Below are positions 23,881 through 33,220 of a DNA stretch of 64,000 bases, in pieces. Under the pieces are notes generated by a model. That model did not search any database and was not told where the DNA came from. It worked only from the letters and a program-made list of their open reading frames with translations. The stretch's first letter is position 1, and every line of letters begins with the position of its first letter. Source of the stretch: Cristatella mucedo (Eukaryota; Bryozoa; Phylactolaemata; Cristatellidae); contig WPIO01000018.1 of NCBI GenBank assembly GCA_009760855.2, positions 3,164,001 to 3,228,000 on the forward strand, in the 5' to 3' direction. Position numbers and translations under genes: made by a program.

Positions 23881-24260
23881 ACAATCTCGGCAGGGGCGGC
23901 AGCGGACCTCATACGGCACCGCCAGTTCGTGGGTTGCTTTGGTGACCTTGAATTAGAGGCCTCTACTAAATGAGCATTCTCCTAGGGCAGTGACAGTCCA
24001 CAGAGTCCACAGAGTGCAGCCACAGTTCCCTGCTTCAGCCACAGATCGTAATACAGAGAACACTCCCCTTCTGTGCTGCTCGCCACTTACTGCAGCGATA
24101 TGCCTCACAGTGGACACGAGCACTTAACGAAACGGCGCTACTCTTCAGCTGCCACAGTCCGAATGTATTGTCTTGGGCGTACCAATTTTGTCGTGGGTAC
24201 CGAAATTCCGTACAAACAGAAGATGTTCACTACAGTAGGACCCAGAAACAAGATTCCTGC
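23881..24260. other. Unassigned spacer
   Basis: Contains a short CCACAGAGTCCACAGAGTGC direct repeat near 23,997-24,016. No gene or known repeat. Confidence 0.35.
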
Positions 24261-24261
24261 T

Positions 24262-24410
24262 GGTTCGGTCCAGTGGTGATCGTGCTCGCTTCGAACCACT
24301 GTCAAATTGGATGTATTTAATTACTGAGGTCGTGGGCTCGAGCCTCGTGGCATGTGTGGAGCACGTCTGAATAAAGATTAAGTTCTCATAAGCCGCTATC
24401 CAAATAAATC
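24262..24410 (+). mobile_element. tRNA-derived SINE (family B) with LINE-type tail
   Basis: The head has an A-box-like GGTCCAGTGGTGATCGTGC and a B box GTCGTGGGCTCGAGCCTCG, interrupted by about 30 bp. The tail (GGAGCACGTCTGAATAAAG...AAGTTCTCATAAGCCGCTAT) is a diverged version of the LINE 3' hairpin. Same family as the copies at 27.3, 40, 55 and 61.2 kb. Confidence 0.65.
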
Positions 24411-24482
24411 ACATTATCATTATAGTATACTCCACAGATTCATGTCAAAGAGGAGGCACTAACAAAAAATGTTCTGGAGTTA

Positions 24483-24650
24483 CGCGGCAGGCACACTAGG
24501 TAAGGCGGTTGCTTTTCACGACCTCGGGACAGAGGTCGTGGGTTCGAATCCTTTAGTGGGCGATCCTTTATCGCCAATGCAAGCGGTGGTACTAGCCGTA
24601 AAGGCTCTTCTGTTGCTATACAAAAGAGGCTGTTGGCTTATCTAGTATTT
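24483..24650 (+). mobile_element. tRNA-derived SINE (family A)
   Basis: Well-kept copy. A box GGCACACTAGGTAAGGCGG, stem GACCTCGGGACAGAGGTC, B box GGGTTCGAATCC, then GCGATCCTTTATCGCCAATG, CAAGCGGTGG, TAGCCGTAAAGGCT and CTATACAAAAGAGGCTGTTG. Confidence 0.85.
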
Positions 24651-25215
24651 AATTTATATTTAATCTACGGGGGTGAGCCCGCAGCTGGCAGCGCACCTAT
24701 CGCAGGTAAACTCTGTCGGCCATAATATCAACTTCCTCTTCACACAGTGACCTTCGCCGTATTTCTTCACCCTACTAACACCAAGAGCTCCCAGCGGTTG
24801 CATTGAGAGCAGTCGCGAGCCACTTGTTCAGCGTTTCAAATAGGAAAATGTTAAACATAGCACAAGACATATCATTCTCGCGGTTTGGGCAGACGAAAGC
24901 TCACGCCGGCATCGTGCGACGCAGTCGCCGAAGCAGAGACACTGGCCATACATAGCGCAACGCTTTGGACGCTGGGCGCACGCAGATCGTCGCAAACGCG
25001 TTGCGAGACTTTTACGCTAGAAAATCCTTAAGGCCGGAAGCGCTGCGCTCGCGGCGGCGCTCGCGGCGGCGGCGCCTCTTCTCGCCGACTAATGACCGAT
25101 ACGTTGAAGATGTTACTCAAAGCAAGGCTAACGATTCGCAAATGCTGCCGCAGAATTCGCTAATGCTGCCGCAAATGCTTGCTGCCGCAAATGAGTCGTG
25201 CCGAACGGCCAAGGT

Positions 25216-25218
<3 letters not shown>

Positions 25219-25304
<86 letters not shown>
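25219..25304. repeat. (AG)n microsatellite
   Basis: About 43 uninterrupted AG units. All long Arg-Glu or Ser-Leu frames here are products of this repeat. Confidence 0.95.
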
Positions 25305-25305
<1 letters not shown>

Positions 25306-25309
25306 AAGG

Positions 25310-26500
25310 TAGCAATGGAGAGAGGCCGTAACTCAGTGCAACAAGTACTGGTCGTTAGTTTAAGACGGCGGAGCATTGCAACAAGACCAAACAGAGGCAT
25401 GAGGAGTGTGTGCAGCACCAGCCGTAGCATGCAGCTCTCTTTCTCCAGCCCCAAAGCTCACGTGCACATCTTCAAACCACGAATTACAAATGTATTTAAC
25501 ACAAGGCACGTGCCGTTCCTGTATTATTTTTTAATTTCGCAACTGCTGTCAAAATCTGGCTCATTGCAATACCGTTCGAACGTTTCCTCACTGAGATAAG
25601 GCGCCAGCACTCAGTGACTCCGCCTCCGTCCACAGGACCGCCGCCAAGCGACGAGCAGGGAGGCCCCTAGCCACCCGATTCGCTCGATAACTTTTCAATT
25701 CACAGTGGAGCTAAAGTCTAGCCCCTCCTTTGCCTAATTCTGGCTTTGCCAGTGCCTTTTAAGCATCGATTCTCCTCGCCATAGGAAAGATTCAACGATC
25801 GGTAAGGAAAAGGTATATTCGCACACGCATGCACGCACGCGCCGTGACGCAAAGAGTGAGAACAGAAAACCGTTAAGTGGTAGATGACAGTCTAACCACG
25901 ATCTTTCGTTACGTGCCACCCGACACCAGCTGAGCATTTCTTAGCTTAATCGGACGGAGCCGAGCTGGTCGCGACCAGGAGCTTCCGATGTTTGGCTTCC
26001 GACGTTTGGCACCGATACCCAGCACGATACTGAGCGGAAATACCGCTGGCGATAGGCTGGCTGTATGTCCAGTACGATGCATACGATACTCTTGTTGTTT
26101 CTCTTCGGACAACGTGCGTTGTCCGAATCACCGGCGCCGCGGCTTTCAAAATCGGAGGGAGCCGAGTCGCACTTTGACCTTGCAGTGGCATTCGGTCCGC
26201 AGCCCTGGACTCGAGCGCGCGCTTGCAGCGACAGCTCTCACTGCACTAGCGCGCGCGCGTGGTGCGGCTTCGCTCTCCTTCATTTGTCCTGCGGTTTCAG
26301 TGCTTGCACAAGGCCGAGCAGGATTCACGCACCGTGACGTTTTGAGCCCACTGTGACTGTAAGGCCATTCGTGCGCCGGAGCGCCCAGGCTCGCGTTGCA
26401 CGAGCGACCAAGAGAACCGCGAAATTCTTCTTCGAGCGAGCGAGTGGCGAACGAGCCGCCTGCTGCGCCCGATCGATCTGGGCGATGCTGGACGGCGACA
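25310..26500. other. Unassigned, becoming CpG-rich after 26.1 kb
   Basis: Short overlapping frames on both strands without domains. Composition rises into the GC-rich block that precedes the leader exon at 26,802. Confidence 0.4.
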
Positions 26501-26509
26501 GCTTTTCGC

Positions 26510-26720
26510 AAACAGCCCGCACGCCAAGCTCGCTGTGTGCGCCGGTCAAGCTTAAGAAGGGCGCGCGTGACGGCCGCGGCGATTTCGACGTAACAGTCGC
26601 AGCAGCTCGTAACGTTCGATTAGCCACCCCTCGGTGCCCGGCCCCCCCCCCCCGCCGCCGCCTATCTAACTGAACGGTCAGGTGACAGGCAGGTCACTAG
26701 CACTGCTCCTTCTTACCATA
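26510..26720. repeat. Duplicated GC-rich block D1, copy 1 (copy 2 at 30,975-31,205)
   Basis: CCAAGCTCGCTGTGTGCGCC, GGGCGCGCGTGACG, ACAGTCGCAGCAGC and the CCGCCGCC...AACTGAACGGTCAGGTGACA end align in order with 30,990-31,205. It lies immediately 5' of the leader exon at 26,802 on the plus strand, so it is a candidate promoter or 5' UTR. A weaker third match may start near 36,520. Includes a poly-C run (26,642-26,653). Confidence 0.55.
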
Positions 26721-26801
26721 AGGACGATTCCCTTTGCGTTGGCGATGACAGTTAACGTCCAACGATCTCGAAAAACGGCATCTATTGACTCTTACGTGAC
26801 C

Positions 26802-26862
26802 ATGTCGGGCTACTCGCCTAACGGCTTGGGCATAGTTTTGGCCCTTGCAGCGTTGGCTACAG
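26802..26862 (+). CDS. Signal-peptide first exon
   Basis: ATG at 26,802 gives MSGYSPNGLGIVLALAALAT, a short leader with an IVLALAALA core. It reaches a perfect splice donor, ACAG|GTAAGT, after 20 codons plus one base (phase 1). Read-through stops two codons later, so the exon only makes sense if spliced. The frame is open upstream and includes another ATG at 26,744, which would add a charged extension and bury the leader; 26,802 is preferred. The intron would begin with LINE sequence (26.9-27.9 kb). A downstream Asn-rich exon on the same strand (28,642) is phase 0 at its best acceptor, so the two cannot be joined directly; a missing exon would be needed. Confidence 0.5.
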
Positions 26863-26899
26863 GTAAGTAAGTTCACGGCTGCCCTGTGGCCCGCCTGTC

Positions 26900-27930
26900 T
26901 CTGCAGGCATATCTCCTGTTGAATCTGCACGTAATCTACGTGTCCTGTTCCAAAGGAATATTTCATTGGACGACCACATCAGCTCCACAGTCAAGTTCGC
27001 CTCCTTTCAGCTGCATAATATTGCTGTTTGGGCAGCGATACTAACTATAAATTGATCCATGCATTTGTGGCATCCGGTCTTACTTACTTACTACTTACTC
27101 TGTAATTCACTGCTTGCTTCTCTACCGGCCTGTGCAATCATGCCCTTATATTTGGTGCAAAACTCGGCAGCTAGGCTCGTCTGTCGTTACCATAGGCAAT
27201 GTCCACAGCCAACCACTTCTCGCCGACCTGCACTGGCTCCTAGCCAAGCAGCTCATCTACTTCAAGGTTCTGTCACTCACTTTTGGGTCCTTCTCTGTAA
27301 TATATATATATATATATATAATTCATTTGTATAGCGCCCAATGAGAAATTAATCTCTATTCAGGCGCTTCACATATGCCTCCGGGCTCGAGCCCACGACC
27401 TCAGTCAGACCTTGGTCGGGGCGAGCACATTAACCGCTGGACCACACCAGCTCAGCAACGACCAACCGGTTCGACCTTTATTCTCTGGCTCTAGCTTACC
27501 CATCAGATCTACTCCCCCACCAGGCGAAGAATCGTGCAACCCACCGTTCTTACTCGAATCGTTTATCCATACCTCGTACAAGCCTCAAAACCTCTGGTGT
27601 ACGTGTAGCCTTTAGTTTCTATGCTCCCAAAGCCAGGAACGCACTACCGACGTACACACAACGTCCCCTGACATAACGACATTTAGAAAGAAGCTTAAAA
27701 GGCACCATTTTATAAAGGATTTGGTGAGTCTTTGCGATTCATTCTTCGTGTGCAAGTGCTTGCTTTCCTGCTCGTGCCTGCTACTCGGTATGCGCCTGCT
27801 GCTTGCGGATGTTACCACCAAATAGTTGGTAATGCTTTACCAAATGTATGCAACATTTGTAAAGTGCCTAGAGAGAGTTTCAGTTCTCTGAGGGCACTAC
27901 ACAAATGTATTACCATTATTATTTGTACTA
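26900..27930 (+). mobile_element. L2/CR1-like LINE 3' half with a SINE inserted
   Basis: Begins in the 'ISPVESARNLRV' segment (about 26,910), runs through the usual C-terminal RT region with frameshifts ('[12 protein letters not shown]', 'FYAPKARNALPTYVQ'), and ends in 3' UTR and hairpin tail (27,868-27,900), then ATT repeats. A family B SINE interrupts it at about 27,297-27,460, so the SINE is younger than this LINE copy. Confidence 0.8.
27297..27460 (-). mobile_element. tRNA-derived SINE (family B), nested in LINE
   Basis: On the minus strand: a head with GGTCCAGCGGTTAATGTGCTC and B box GTGGGCTCGAGCCC, then a tail AAGCGCCTGAATAGAGATTA...GGGCGCTATACAAAT that matches the LINE 3' hairpin, followed by a (TA)n run instead of ATT. 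Confidence 0.8.
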
Positions 27931-28004
27931 GTAGTATTATCACAAACGCTTGCAGTTAGAAATAAAGAATCGTTAACTGCAGGTTTTGAACACAAAACCA
28001 GTCG

Positions 28005-28085
28005 TGAGGAGCGAGATGATTAGTGGTAACATGCACAGTTTCAGCAAGCATAATGTAGTAAGGAAACATGCAGTGTCAAAATGCA
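28005..28085 (-). mobile_element. Small LINE 3' UTR remnant
   Basis: ATGATTAGTGGTAACATGCA, CAGTTTCAGCAAGCATAA and GAAACATGCAGTGTC match the repeated GCATGCACAGTGTCAGC-rich part of the LINE 3' UTR. Confidence 0.5.
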
Positions 28086-28129
28086 GTTAATTGAACTCCG
28101 GAGGTGCCTCCGACGTTGCTTGTTGGAGC

Positions 28130-28480
28130 AAAGAGTCATCATAAGTACCTCATATATTAAACAATATATTAGATCATAGATTACCTCGCTTATTACCTCA
28201 CATACTATATTGCATGCCTCATTTATCACGTCATATTCCTGTGTACCTAGTATATTACGTCCTATACTTACGTATTTCATATGCAAGTTTATTTATTAAT
28301 CCATTGATTAGCTCATGTGATACCTCATATAAGTTATTGTGTGTTACCTAATAAACACTATTATAGTCCGATATCAGTAAAACAGGTGCACCTACCCAGC
28401 ACGTCGAGCGACACCTCCGTCGCCTGGTTCTAACCCTTCCCCTCCCCCAAAAAGATGAGCCGCCGTGAGCTTTAATCGAA
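28130..28480. repeat. Duplicated block D2, copy 1 (copy 2 at 31,380-31,612)
   Basis: An AT-rich part rich in 'TACCTCATAT' words is followed by AACACTATTATAGT..., CAGGTGCACCTACCCAGCAC and CCCTCCCCCAAAA. The same parts in the same order occur at 31,380-31,612. With block D1 this suggests that 26.5-28.5 kb and 31.0-31.6 kb are diverged copies of one unit. Confidence 0.6.
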
Positions 28481-28641
28481 CTTGGCCAGACGTAGCTCTC
28501 TAGTCCCGCGCCTAGCCCGCGCGAGCAGGCTCCGGCTCCTCTGACGAGCGCTCCAGCGCGCGAGCGCGCATTCTCGTGCCCGGGCGCGCCCGCTGGGAGC
28601 CGCCTCTGACCGACTGGTAGCGCCGGCTGCCCTTGCTGTAG

Positions 28642-29013
28642 CTCTCGTTACGCGCCTTCCGGAATGTGACGCGTCTGATTCCTTACATGCACGAACCATC
28701 GCTTCTTTATTCGGATGCTTTCAACCATAACAACGACAACTATTTCGACTGCTACCATTTTTGGCCATACATATGTCATACCAACAACAACAACAATGGA
28801 AAAAGAGACGTCCCTAATCCAGATCTTGTTGGCGGCAGTGCTGCACTCATAACTAGGAGCTTCATGAAGAGATCTGCAAGTGGCGGCAGCAGAAGCGGCA
28901 GCAGCGACAACAACAACAATGGAAGAGGCGGCAACGACGGAAGAACAGTGGCGAAAAGTACAAACAACAATAATAACAACAATGCAAGAAAAGACAATGC
29001 AATGAGCGGCTAG
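28642..29013 (+). CDS. Probable last exon encoding an Asn-rich tail
   Basis: A pyrimidine-rich acceptor (GCTGCCCTTGCTGTAG) ends at 28,641, where its TAG is also the upstream in-frame stop. The frame then runs 123 codons to TAG at 29,011. It starts LSLRAFRNVTRLIPYMHEP, passes through NNDNYFDCYHFWPYICH, and ends in a Gly/Ser/Asn-rich tail with Asn runs of five, four and seven. Asn codons mix AAC and AAT within the runs, which favours protein-level selection over a pure CAA repeat. A related tail is encoded on the opposite strand at 33,111-32,906. No ATG-initiated full gene is visible. Block D2 lies just upstream. A phase-0 partner exon was not found. Could also be an expanded repeat in non-coding DNA. 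Confidence 0.4.
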   Translation, partial: LSLRAFRNVTRLIPYMHEPSLLYSDAFNHNNDNYFDCYHFWPYICHTNNNNNGKRDVPNPDLVGGSAALITRSFMKRSASGGSRSGSSDNNNNGRGGNDGRTVAKSTNNNNNNNARKDNAMSG

Positions 29014-29322
29014 AGAGGAGGACGCTTAGAGTTGCAGCAGCTGTGAGATACGCCGTGAAAGGGATCGACCGATTCGAAGATTTGAGTTTGACGACGAGAG
29101 GAGGTACAAGGCGACTGCAAAGCTTATAGCGGCGGGCAGCGGTGACAGGGATGAGAGTGCTGCCACGCCGAGCTACTCCCATCGTCCATGGAACGCAGGC
29201 TGTCGCGCTTAGCGAAATTGCATTGTTCTTGACCTCTGCTGCTCACAGACTTACCAAACAATAGAATCTCTGCTTGCCGTTTCCCCATACGCCGCACCAA
29301 TTAGAACACGTACCGCCTTGCC

Positions 29323-29324
29323 GG

Positions 29325-29358
<34 letters not shown>
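29323..29358. repeat. (GT)n microsatellite
   Basis: About 17 TG units, directly visible. Confidence 0.95.
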
Positions 29359-29359
<1 letters not shown>

Positions 29360-29374
29360 CAAGTGGATTTAATA

Positions 29375-29465
29375 ATAATAATAATAACAATAATAATAAT
29401 GCACTTGATAAAGCGCCCTCAGAGAACTCAATCTCTTTCTAGGCGCTTTACATTTGGTAATAAAA
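29375..29465 (-). mobile_element. Solo LINE tail hairpin
   Basis: An AAT microsatellite followed by GCACTTGATAAAGCGCC, the hairpin and GGCGCTTTACATTTG, then unrelated sequence. Only about 75 bp of tail is present, similar to solo copies at 58.6 and 61.55 kb. Confidence 0.8.
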
Positions 29466-29589
29466 AAACATTGCCTGTTATAAATGTTATAGACGAAATC
29501 AACGAATGCATGCCGAACTTTTACACTATTCGGAGATCAGCCAATATCGCCTGGACTTCGAGCTAGCTGATTTAAACATTTCCGCGCCC

Positions 29590-30027
29590 GGGGAAGGGGG
29601 GCCGGAAGGGGGCCGGAAGGGGGCCGGAAGGGGGCCGGAAGGGGGCCGGAAGGGGCCGGAAGGGGCCGGAAGGGGCCGGAAGGGGCCGGAAGGGGCCGGA
29701 AGGGGCCGGAAGGGGCCGGAAGGGGCCGGAAGGGGCCGGAAGGGGCCGGAAGGGGGCGGGAGGGGGCCGGAAGGGGCCGGAAGGGGCCGGAAGGGGCCGG
29801 AAGGGGCCGGAAGGGGCCGGAAGGGGCCGGAAGGGGCCGGAAGGGGCCGGAGGGGCCGGAAGGGGCCGGAAGGGGCCGGAAGGGGCCGGAAGGGGCCGGA
29901 AGGGGCCGGAAGGGGCCGGAAGGGGCCGGAAGGGGCCGGAAGGGGCCGGAAGGGGCCGGAAGGGGCCGGAAGGGGCCGGAAGGGGCCGGAAGGGGCCGGA
30001 AGGGGCCGGAAGGGGCCGGAAGGGGAG
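29590..30027. repeat. G-rich decamer minisatellite (GGAAGGGGCC)n
   Basis: About 40 copies of a 10-bp unit GGGGCCGGAA. The first few are 11 bp with an extra G, and one variant unit (GGGGGCGGGA) lies near 29,750. Because 10 bp is out of phase with codons, every frame cycles through the same ten residues, so the long frames on both strands (228, 191 and 172 codons) are artefacts. The G strand can form G-quadruplexes. Confidence 0.97.
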
Positions 30028-30029
30028 GA

Positions 30030-30960
30030 GGTCTGGGGGGGCGTCGCTTATGCTTGTGCAGCTGAACGACAGCGGCCGATCCAAGTGCATTCGAGCGCTT
30101 CGCTGCGCTCATCGGTCGCCGCAGCTACGGAAGCACCTTCACTCGTGGCTACCTTCTCGGCGTGCTCGCTGCCAACTTTGAATGGCCGCTAAAACCTACT
30201 CGCCGTCGCTATGGACGCTAGGCACAGCTACCAGTACCTGCCAACGTGGGCAATTGTAATAACGACAGCGGTCGGAAGGCCAGCTACATTGTGCTGTTTA
30301 CAAATTTGCATTTACGTCTGAGGCTTACTACTAATGAATCGGTTTACTTTATTTAAAAAGCCGTTCTACTTGAGTGCTCAGTTGTATAGCTACCAGAACA
30401 TCAATCCGGTACGGCGTCAATCCGGTACGGCGTCCAGTCATCAATTGAAAACCCAGCCTTCGAATGGCCTCACAGCCTCCGAAGCCTGACCACCGCCGAC
30501 ATTGCACGCTACTATTCTTTTCTCTCCATCACCTTTTCTGTAATTACTTCAGTACTACATTCTTCTTCTAGGCTAAACGTACCACTAAACCACTATACTC
30601 AATCCCGACAGTTCCACTTATGCTGTGCACAGACCGATTGCCAAGCGCTCTTAACAAGCAGTATAAATAATTCTCTTGCTACTGGTGAAGGCCTTGTGCG
30701 ACTGCAGAATCTATTGTCGTGCAATTCATTCAAATGGCCTCGCTAGCTCGCAAGAGCCCGAGCAACTTTTCGCCAATCATATCCAAGATTCGGCAGCAGA
30801 CCCTGCAGCTCCGGGATTCCATCGGGTCTTGGTAGCAAGTATCAATTGGGATTTAAGAGCTAAGCATTCCACTGAAACCACTTTGTTTTGGATTTGCAAT
30901 ATGCTTCGGATTTGCAATGAGTTTGAACGATATGAATTAATTTAGAGCCTCTTACTAGCG
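30030..30960. other. Unassigned spacer, no gene seen
   Basis: Contains a direct repeat TCAATCCGGTACGGCGTC (twice, about 30,404-30,434). No domain, SINE or LINE recognised. Confidence 0.45.
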
Positions 30961-30974
30961 CTCGTTTTTTTCTT

Positions 30975-31205
30975 TTTTGCAAGCAACCGGCAGGCCAGCT
31001 TGCTGTGTACGCTAATCGAGCGTACACCGGACGCGCGCGTGACGACGCCGCGCGGCGATTGGGAAAGGCGACAACCGCCGACAGTCGCAACAGCGCGCAA
31101 CGTCAGCTTAGCCCGACTTCTGCCGTCCGCCCCCTTACCTCCCTTCCGCCGCCGTCTTACGAACTGATCGGTCGGCTGACGGGCAGGTAACTCAGATACT
31201 GACTC
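30975..31205. repeat. Duplicated GC-rich block D1, copy 2
   Basis: Diverged copy of 26,510-26,720 (CCAGCTTGCTGTGTACGC, GACGCGCGCGTGACGACG, GACAGTCGCAACAGC, GAACTGATCGGTCGGCTGAC). No leader exon equivalent to 26,802 is recognisable downstream, where an (AT)n tract starts at 31,299. Confidence 0.55.
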
Positions 31206-31295
31206 GTAACCAAGCGCGTCCCGCGACCACGGTCCGAAGGTGCTTATCGGAGCGAGGAGCTTATAGCATGCAAGCTTTTATATTACCTTGCGTCT

Positions 31296-31298
<3 letters not shown>

Positions 31299-31376
<78 letters not shown>
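31299..31376. repeat. (AT)n microsatellite
   Basis: About 38 AT units, directly visible. Confidence 0.97.
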
Positions 31377-31377
<1 letters not shown>

Positions 31378-31379
31378 TA

Positions 31380-31612
31380 CCTATGTATCCCGTATATTAA
31401 TACTTCATAGATTACCTCATACACCTTCATATTTCATATTGCCTCACTTATACACCTCATATATTAGCTTATTTTTGACTTGATTTAACTCGCATTACAT
31501 ATAAATACTATTATAGTTATGAGTACAGCAGGTGCACCAACCCAACACGTCGCGCGACACGTCCAACCCCTGGCCCTAACCCTCCCCCAAATGAGACGCC
31601 GCAAGCTTCTAT
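31380..31612. repeat. Duplicated block D2, copy 2
   Basis: Matches 28,130-28,480: 'TACCTCATAC' words, ATAAATACTATTATAGTTA, GCAGGTGCACCAACCCAACA and CCCTCCCCCAAATGAG. The position relative to block D1 is the same as in copy 1, but the intron-like LINE and SINE insertions are absent. Confidence 0.6.
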
Positions 31613-31614
31613 TA

Positions 31615-31990
31615 TATAATAATAATAATAATGCACTTGATAAAGCGCCCTCAGAGAAAGGGAAATGCAATTGAATGGTGATTAAATAGCATGCTTGATA
31701 AACATAAATGAATAACATGATTAGGGGTGAACCACAGGGACCCACTAAATGCTGTCCTAAATAGGTTTTTAAGTTTTTAAATGTGGTCAGGCCAGCAGAT
31801 GTTCTGACGCAGGTCGGGAGGGAGTTCCAGGCTTTGGGAGCATACGAAGTAAATGCACGGTCTCCAAAGGATTTGAGGTTTGTACGAGGTACTTCCTGTA
31901 GACTGTTGGGATTCCGAAAAGCGGGTGGTACGATGCTTGGCCTGATGGGGTAGTATATCTGAGAGATAGGCTGTAGCCAAAGAACGAATA
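31615..31990 (-). mobile_element. L2/CR1-like LINE 3' end
   Basis: AAT repeat and a partly deleted hairpin (GCGCCCTCAGAGAAAGGG), shortened 3' UTR, then the C-terminal coding part (31,780-31,990; 'SFGDRAFTSYAPKAWNSLPT'). Ends near 31,985, where a second LINE copy joins it directly. Confidence 0.85.
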
Positions 31991-32325
31991 AGCACATTTA
32001 AGGTCGAATCACAGGGACCCACTAAATGCTGTCCGGTTTTGTTCTTTTTAAATGTGGTCAAGTCAGGGATGTTCTGACGCGTCGGGAGTGAGTTCCAGGC
32101 TTTGGGAGCATACGAACTAAATGCACGGTCTCCATCCTTGTGAGATTTTTGCGAGGTATTGGTATACTGTTGGAATCCGAAAAGCGGGTGGTACGTTGCT
32201 TGGCCTGGTGGGGGAGTAGATCTGAGACATGCTGGAGCCAAAGAATGAAGTGATCTGTGAGACATGCTGGAGCCAAAGAATGAAGCGAGCTAACAGTTGC
32301 CTACAGAACCTTGGTCGATGCGCTA
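31985..32325 (-). mobile_element. L2/CR1-like LINE 3' piece, tandem to previous copy
   Basis: Starts again in 3' UTR (GAATCACAGGGACCCACTAA) and covers the same coding segment ('AFSSYAPKAWNSLPT', 'LLPHQAK'). A 34-bp segment (GAGACATGCTGGAGCCAAAG...) is directly repeated at 32,222-32,282. Followed directly by a family A SINE. Confidence 0.85.
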
Positions 32326-32327
32326 CA

Positions 32328-32505
32328 TTGGTGAGCCGTGATGGCACACTAGGTAAGGTGGTTGCTTTCACGACCTCGGTCCCGAGGTCGTCGGTTCGAT
32401 TCCTGCGGTGGGCGATTCTTTATCGCCGCTGCAAGCGGTGGTGATAGCCGTACAGGCTCTTCTGTCGCTATACAAAAAGAGGCTGTTTAATCAGCTATTT
32501 TTTTT
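32328..32505 (+). mobile_element. tRNA-derived SINE (family A), near-consensus copy
   Basis: Complete: GTGAGCCGTGATGGCACACT, A box GGTAAGGTGGTTGC, perfect hairpin GACCTCGGTCCCGAGGTC, B box CGGTTCGATTCCTGC, GCGATTCTTTATCGCC, GCAAGCGGTGGTGATAGCC, GTCGCTATACAAAAAGAGGC, and ending TTTAATCAGCTA plus a T run. Confidence 0.9.
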
Positions 32506-32564
32506 TACATGCTTAGGAACCAGCGCGGTGAAGCACTCAACGCCTACGCCCGCAACTGAGCAGT

Positions 32565-32765
32565 GGTTCGCGGTTCGCTTTGCTTCTACCGCCATTTTGC
32601 GGCGCTCGCTCGTCGGCTCGCTGTGTAATTTACGAGGCATCGCTAGGTCTTCGACGCCACTTCCTCTCGGGCGATATCAGTGCGTAATTAAATCCCGTTG
32701 CACTAAAGCGGAATTTTAATTACTTGAGCAAAAAAGCGCAAGCGACTATACCGAGACGGCGCCTG
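32565..32765. repeat. Duplicated block D3, copy 2
   Basis: Matches 23,320-23,510. On the minus strand it lies 140-340 bp beyond the stop of the Asn-rich exon, so it may contain that gene's 3' UTR. No canonical AATAAA is visible on the minus strand here. Confidence 0.55.
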
Positions 32766-32905
32766 CAACGCGGTGTCATAATAACGCACAACTTGAAGAG
32801 CTAGCAGCTCCACGTTGTCTTGGATAAGTGCGGCGACCTTTGTTGGAGCTACGTGAGGCGCATTCGTTAAGTGCTTGTATTCACTTGTACACCCACGTTG
32901 CGCAG

Positions 32906-33111
32906 CTATGCGTTGTTGTTGTTGTTATTATTATTATTTCTGCCTTTCGGGGCATTGTTATTGTTGTTGTTGTTGTTGTTGCTTCCATAGCCGTCGTCTG
33001 GATTATTATTGTTGTTGTTGTTGTTGTTGTCGCTGCTTCCGCCACCTCCAGGATTGTTATTGTTGTTATTGTTATTGCTGTCATCACTTCCGCCTCCGCT
33101 GTCGCCCCAGC
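32906..33111 (-). CDS. Asn-rich terminal exon of a small secreted protein
   Basis: On the minus strand an acceptor (TGATTTCCAG) ends at 33,112. The exon opens with two bases (GC), then 67 codons to TAG at 32,908-32,906. It reads WGDSGGGSDDS, eight Asn, PGGGGSSD, nine Asn, PDDGYGS, nine Asn, APKGR, nine Asn, Ala, stop. AAC and AAT are mixed throughout, and the spacers are Gly/Ser/Asp, so this is the frame a coding repeat would show; the other two frames are plain Thr/Ile or Gln/stop. The phase-1 start fits the phase-1 donor of the leader exon at 37,217 and restores Gly at the join. No start codon lies in the exon, so it is easily missed. The family is unknown; a secreted low-complexity or adhesive-type protein is possible. 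A middle exon is proposed at 36.6 kb. Confidence 0.5.
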
Positions 33112-33220
33112 CTGGAAATCACCACAAAACGACCATGACACGGCGGCTGCGCTGCGACGCTACTGGAAGAGTGAGCGTAGCGACACAGTAAGCCGCCGAC
33201 GGCTGCCCGCTTACCAGGCC
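33112..33220 (-). other. Proposed 3' end of intron upstream of Asn-rich exon
   Basis: Between the minisatellite and the acceptor. On the minus strand it contains a second possible acceptor (CACTCTTCCAG near 33,163) and a pyrimidine-poor stretch. No other coding signal. Confidence 0.3.

Noticed and set aside
28776-28997. Minus-strand poly-Leu frame resembling a membrane protein
   Set aside because: It is the antisense of the poly-Asn coding repeat (AAC read backwards gives Leu/Val), and has no supporting start or splice context.
26802-29013. Direct two-exon gene joining the leader at 26,802 to the Asn-rich exon at 28,642
   Set aside because: Phase conflict: the donor is phase 1 while the only good acceptor gives phase 0. 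A direct join shifts out of the Asn frame and stops after about 29 codons.
29506-30192. Gly/Arg-rich and Pro-rich frames of 172-228 codons
   Set aside because: Produced by the 10-bp GGGGCCGGAA repeat, which cycles through the same ten residues in every frame.
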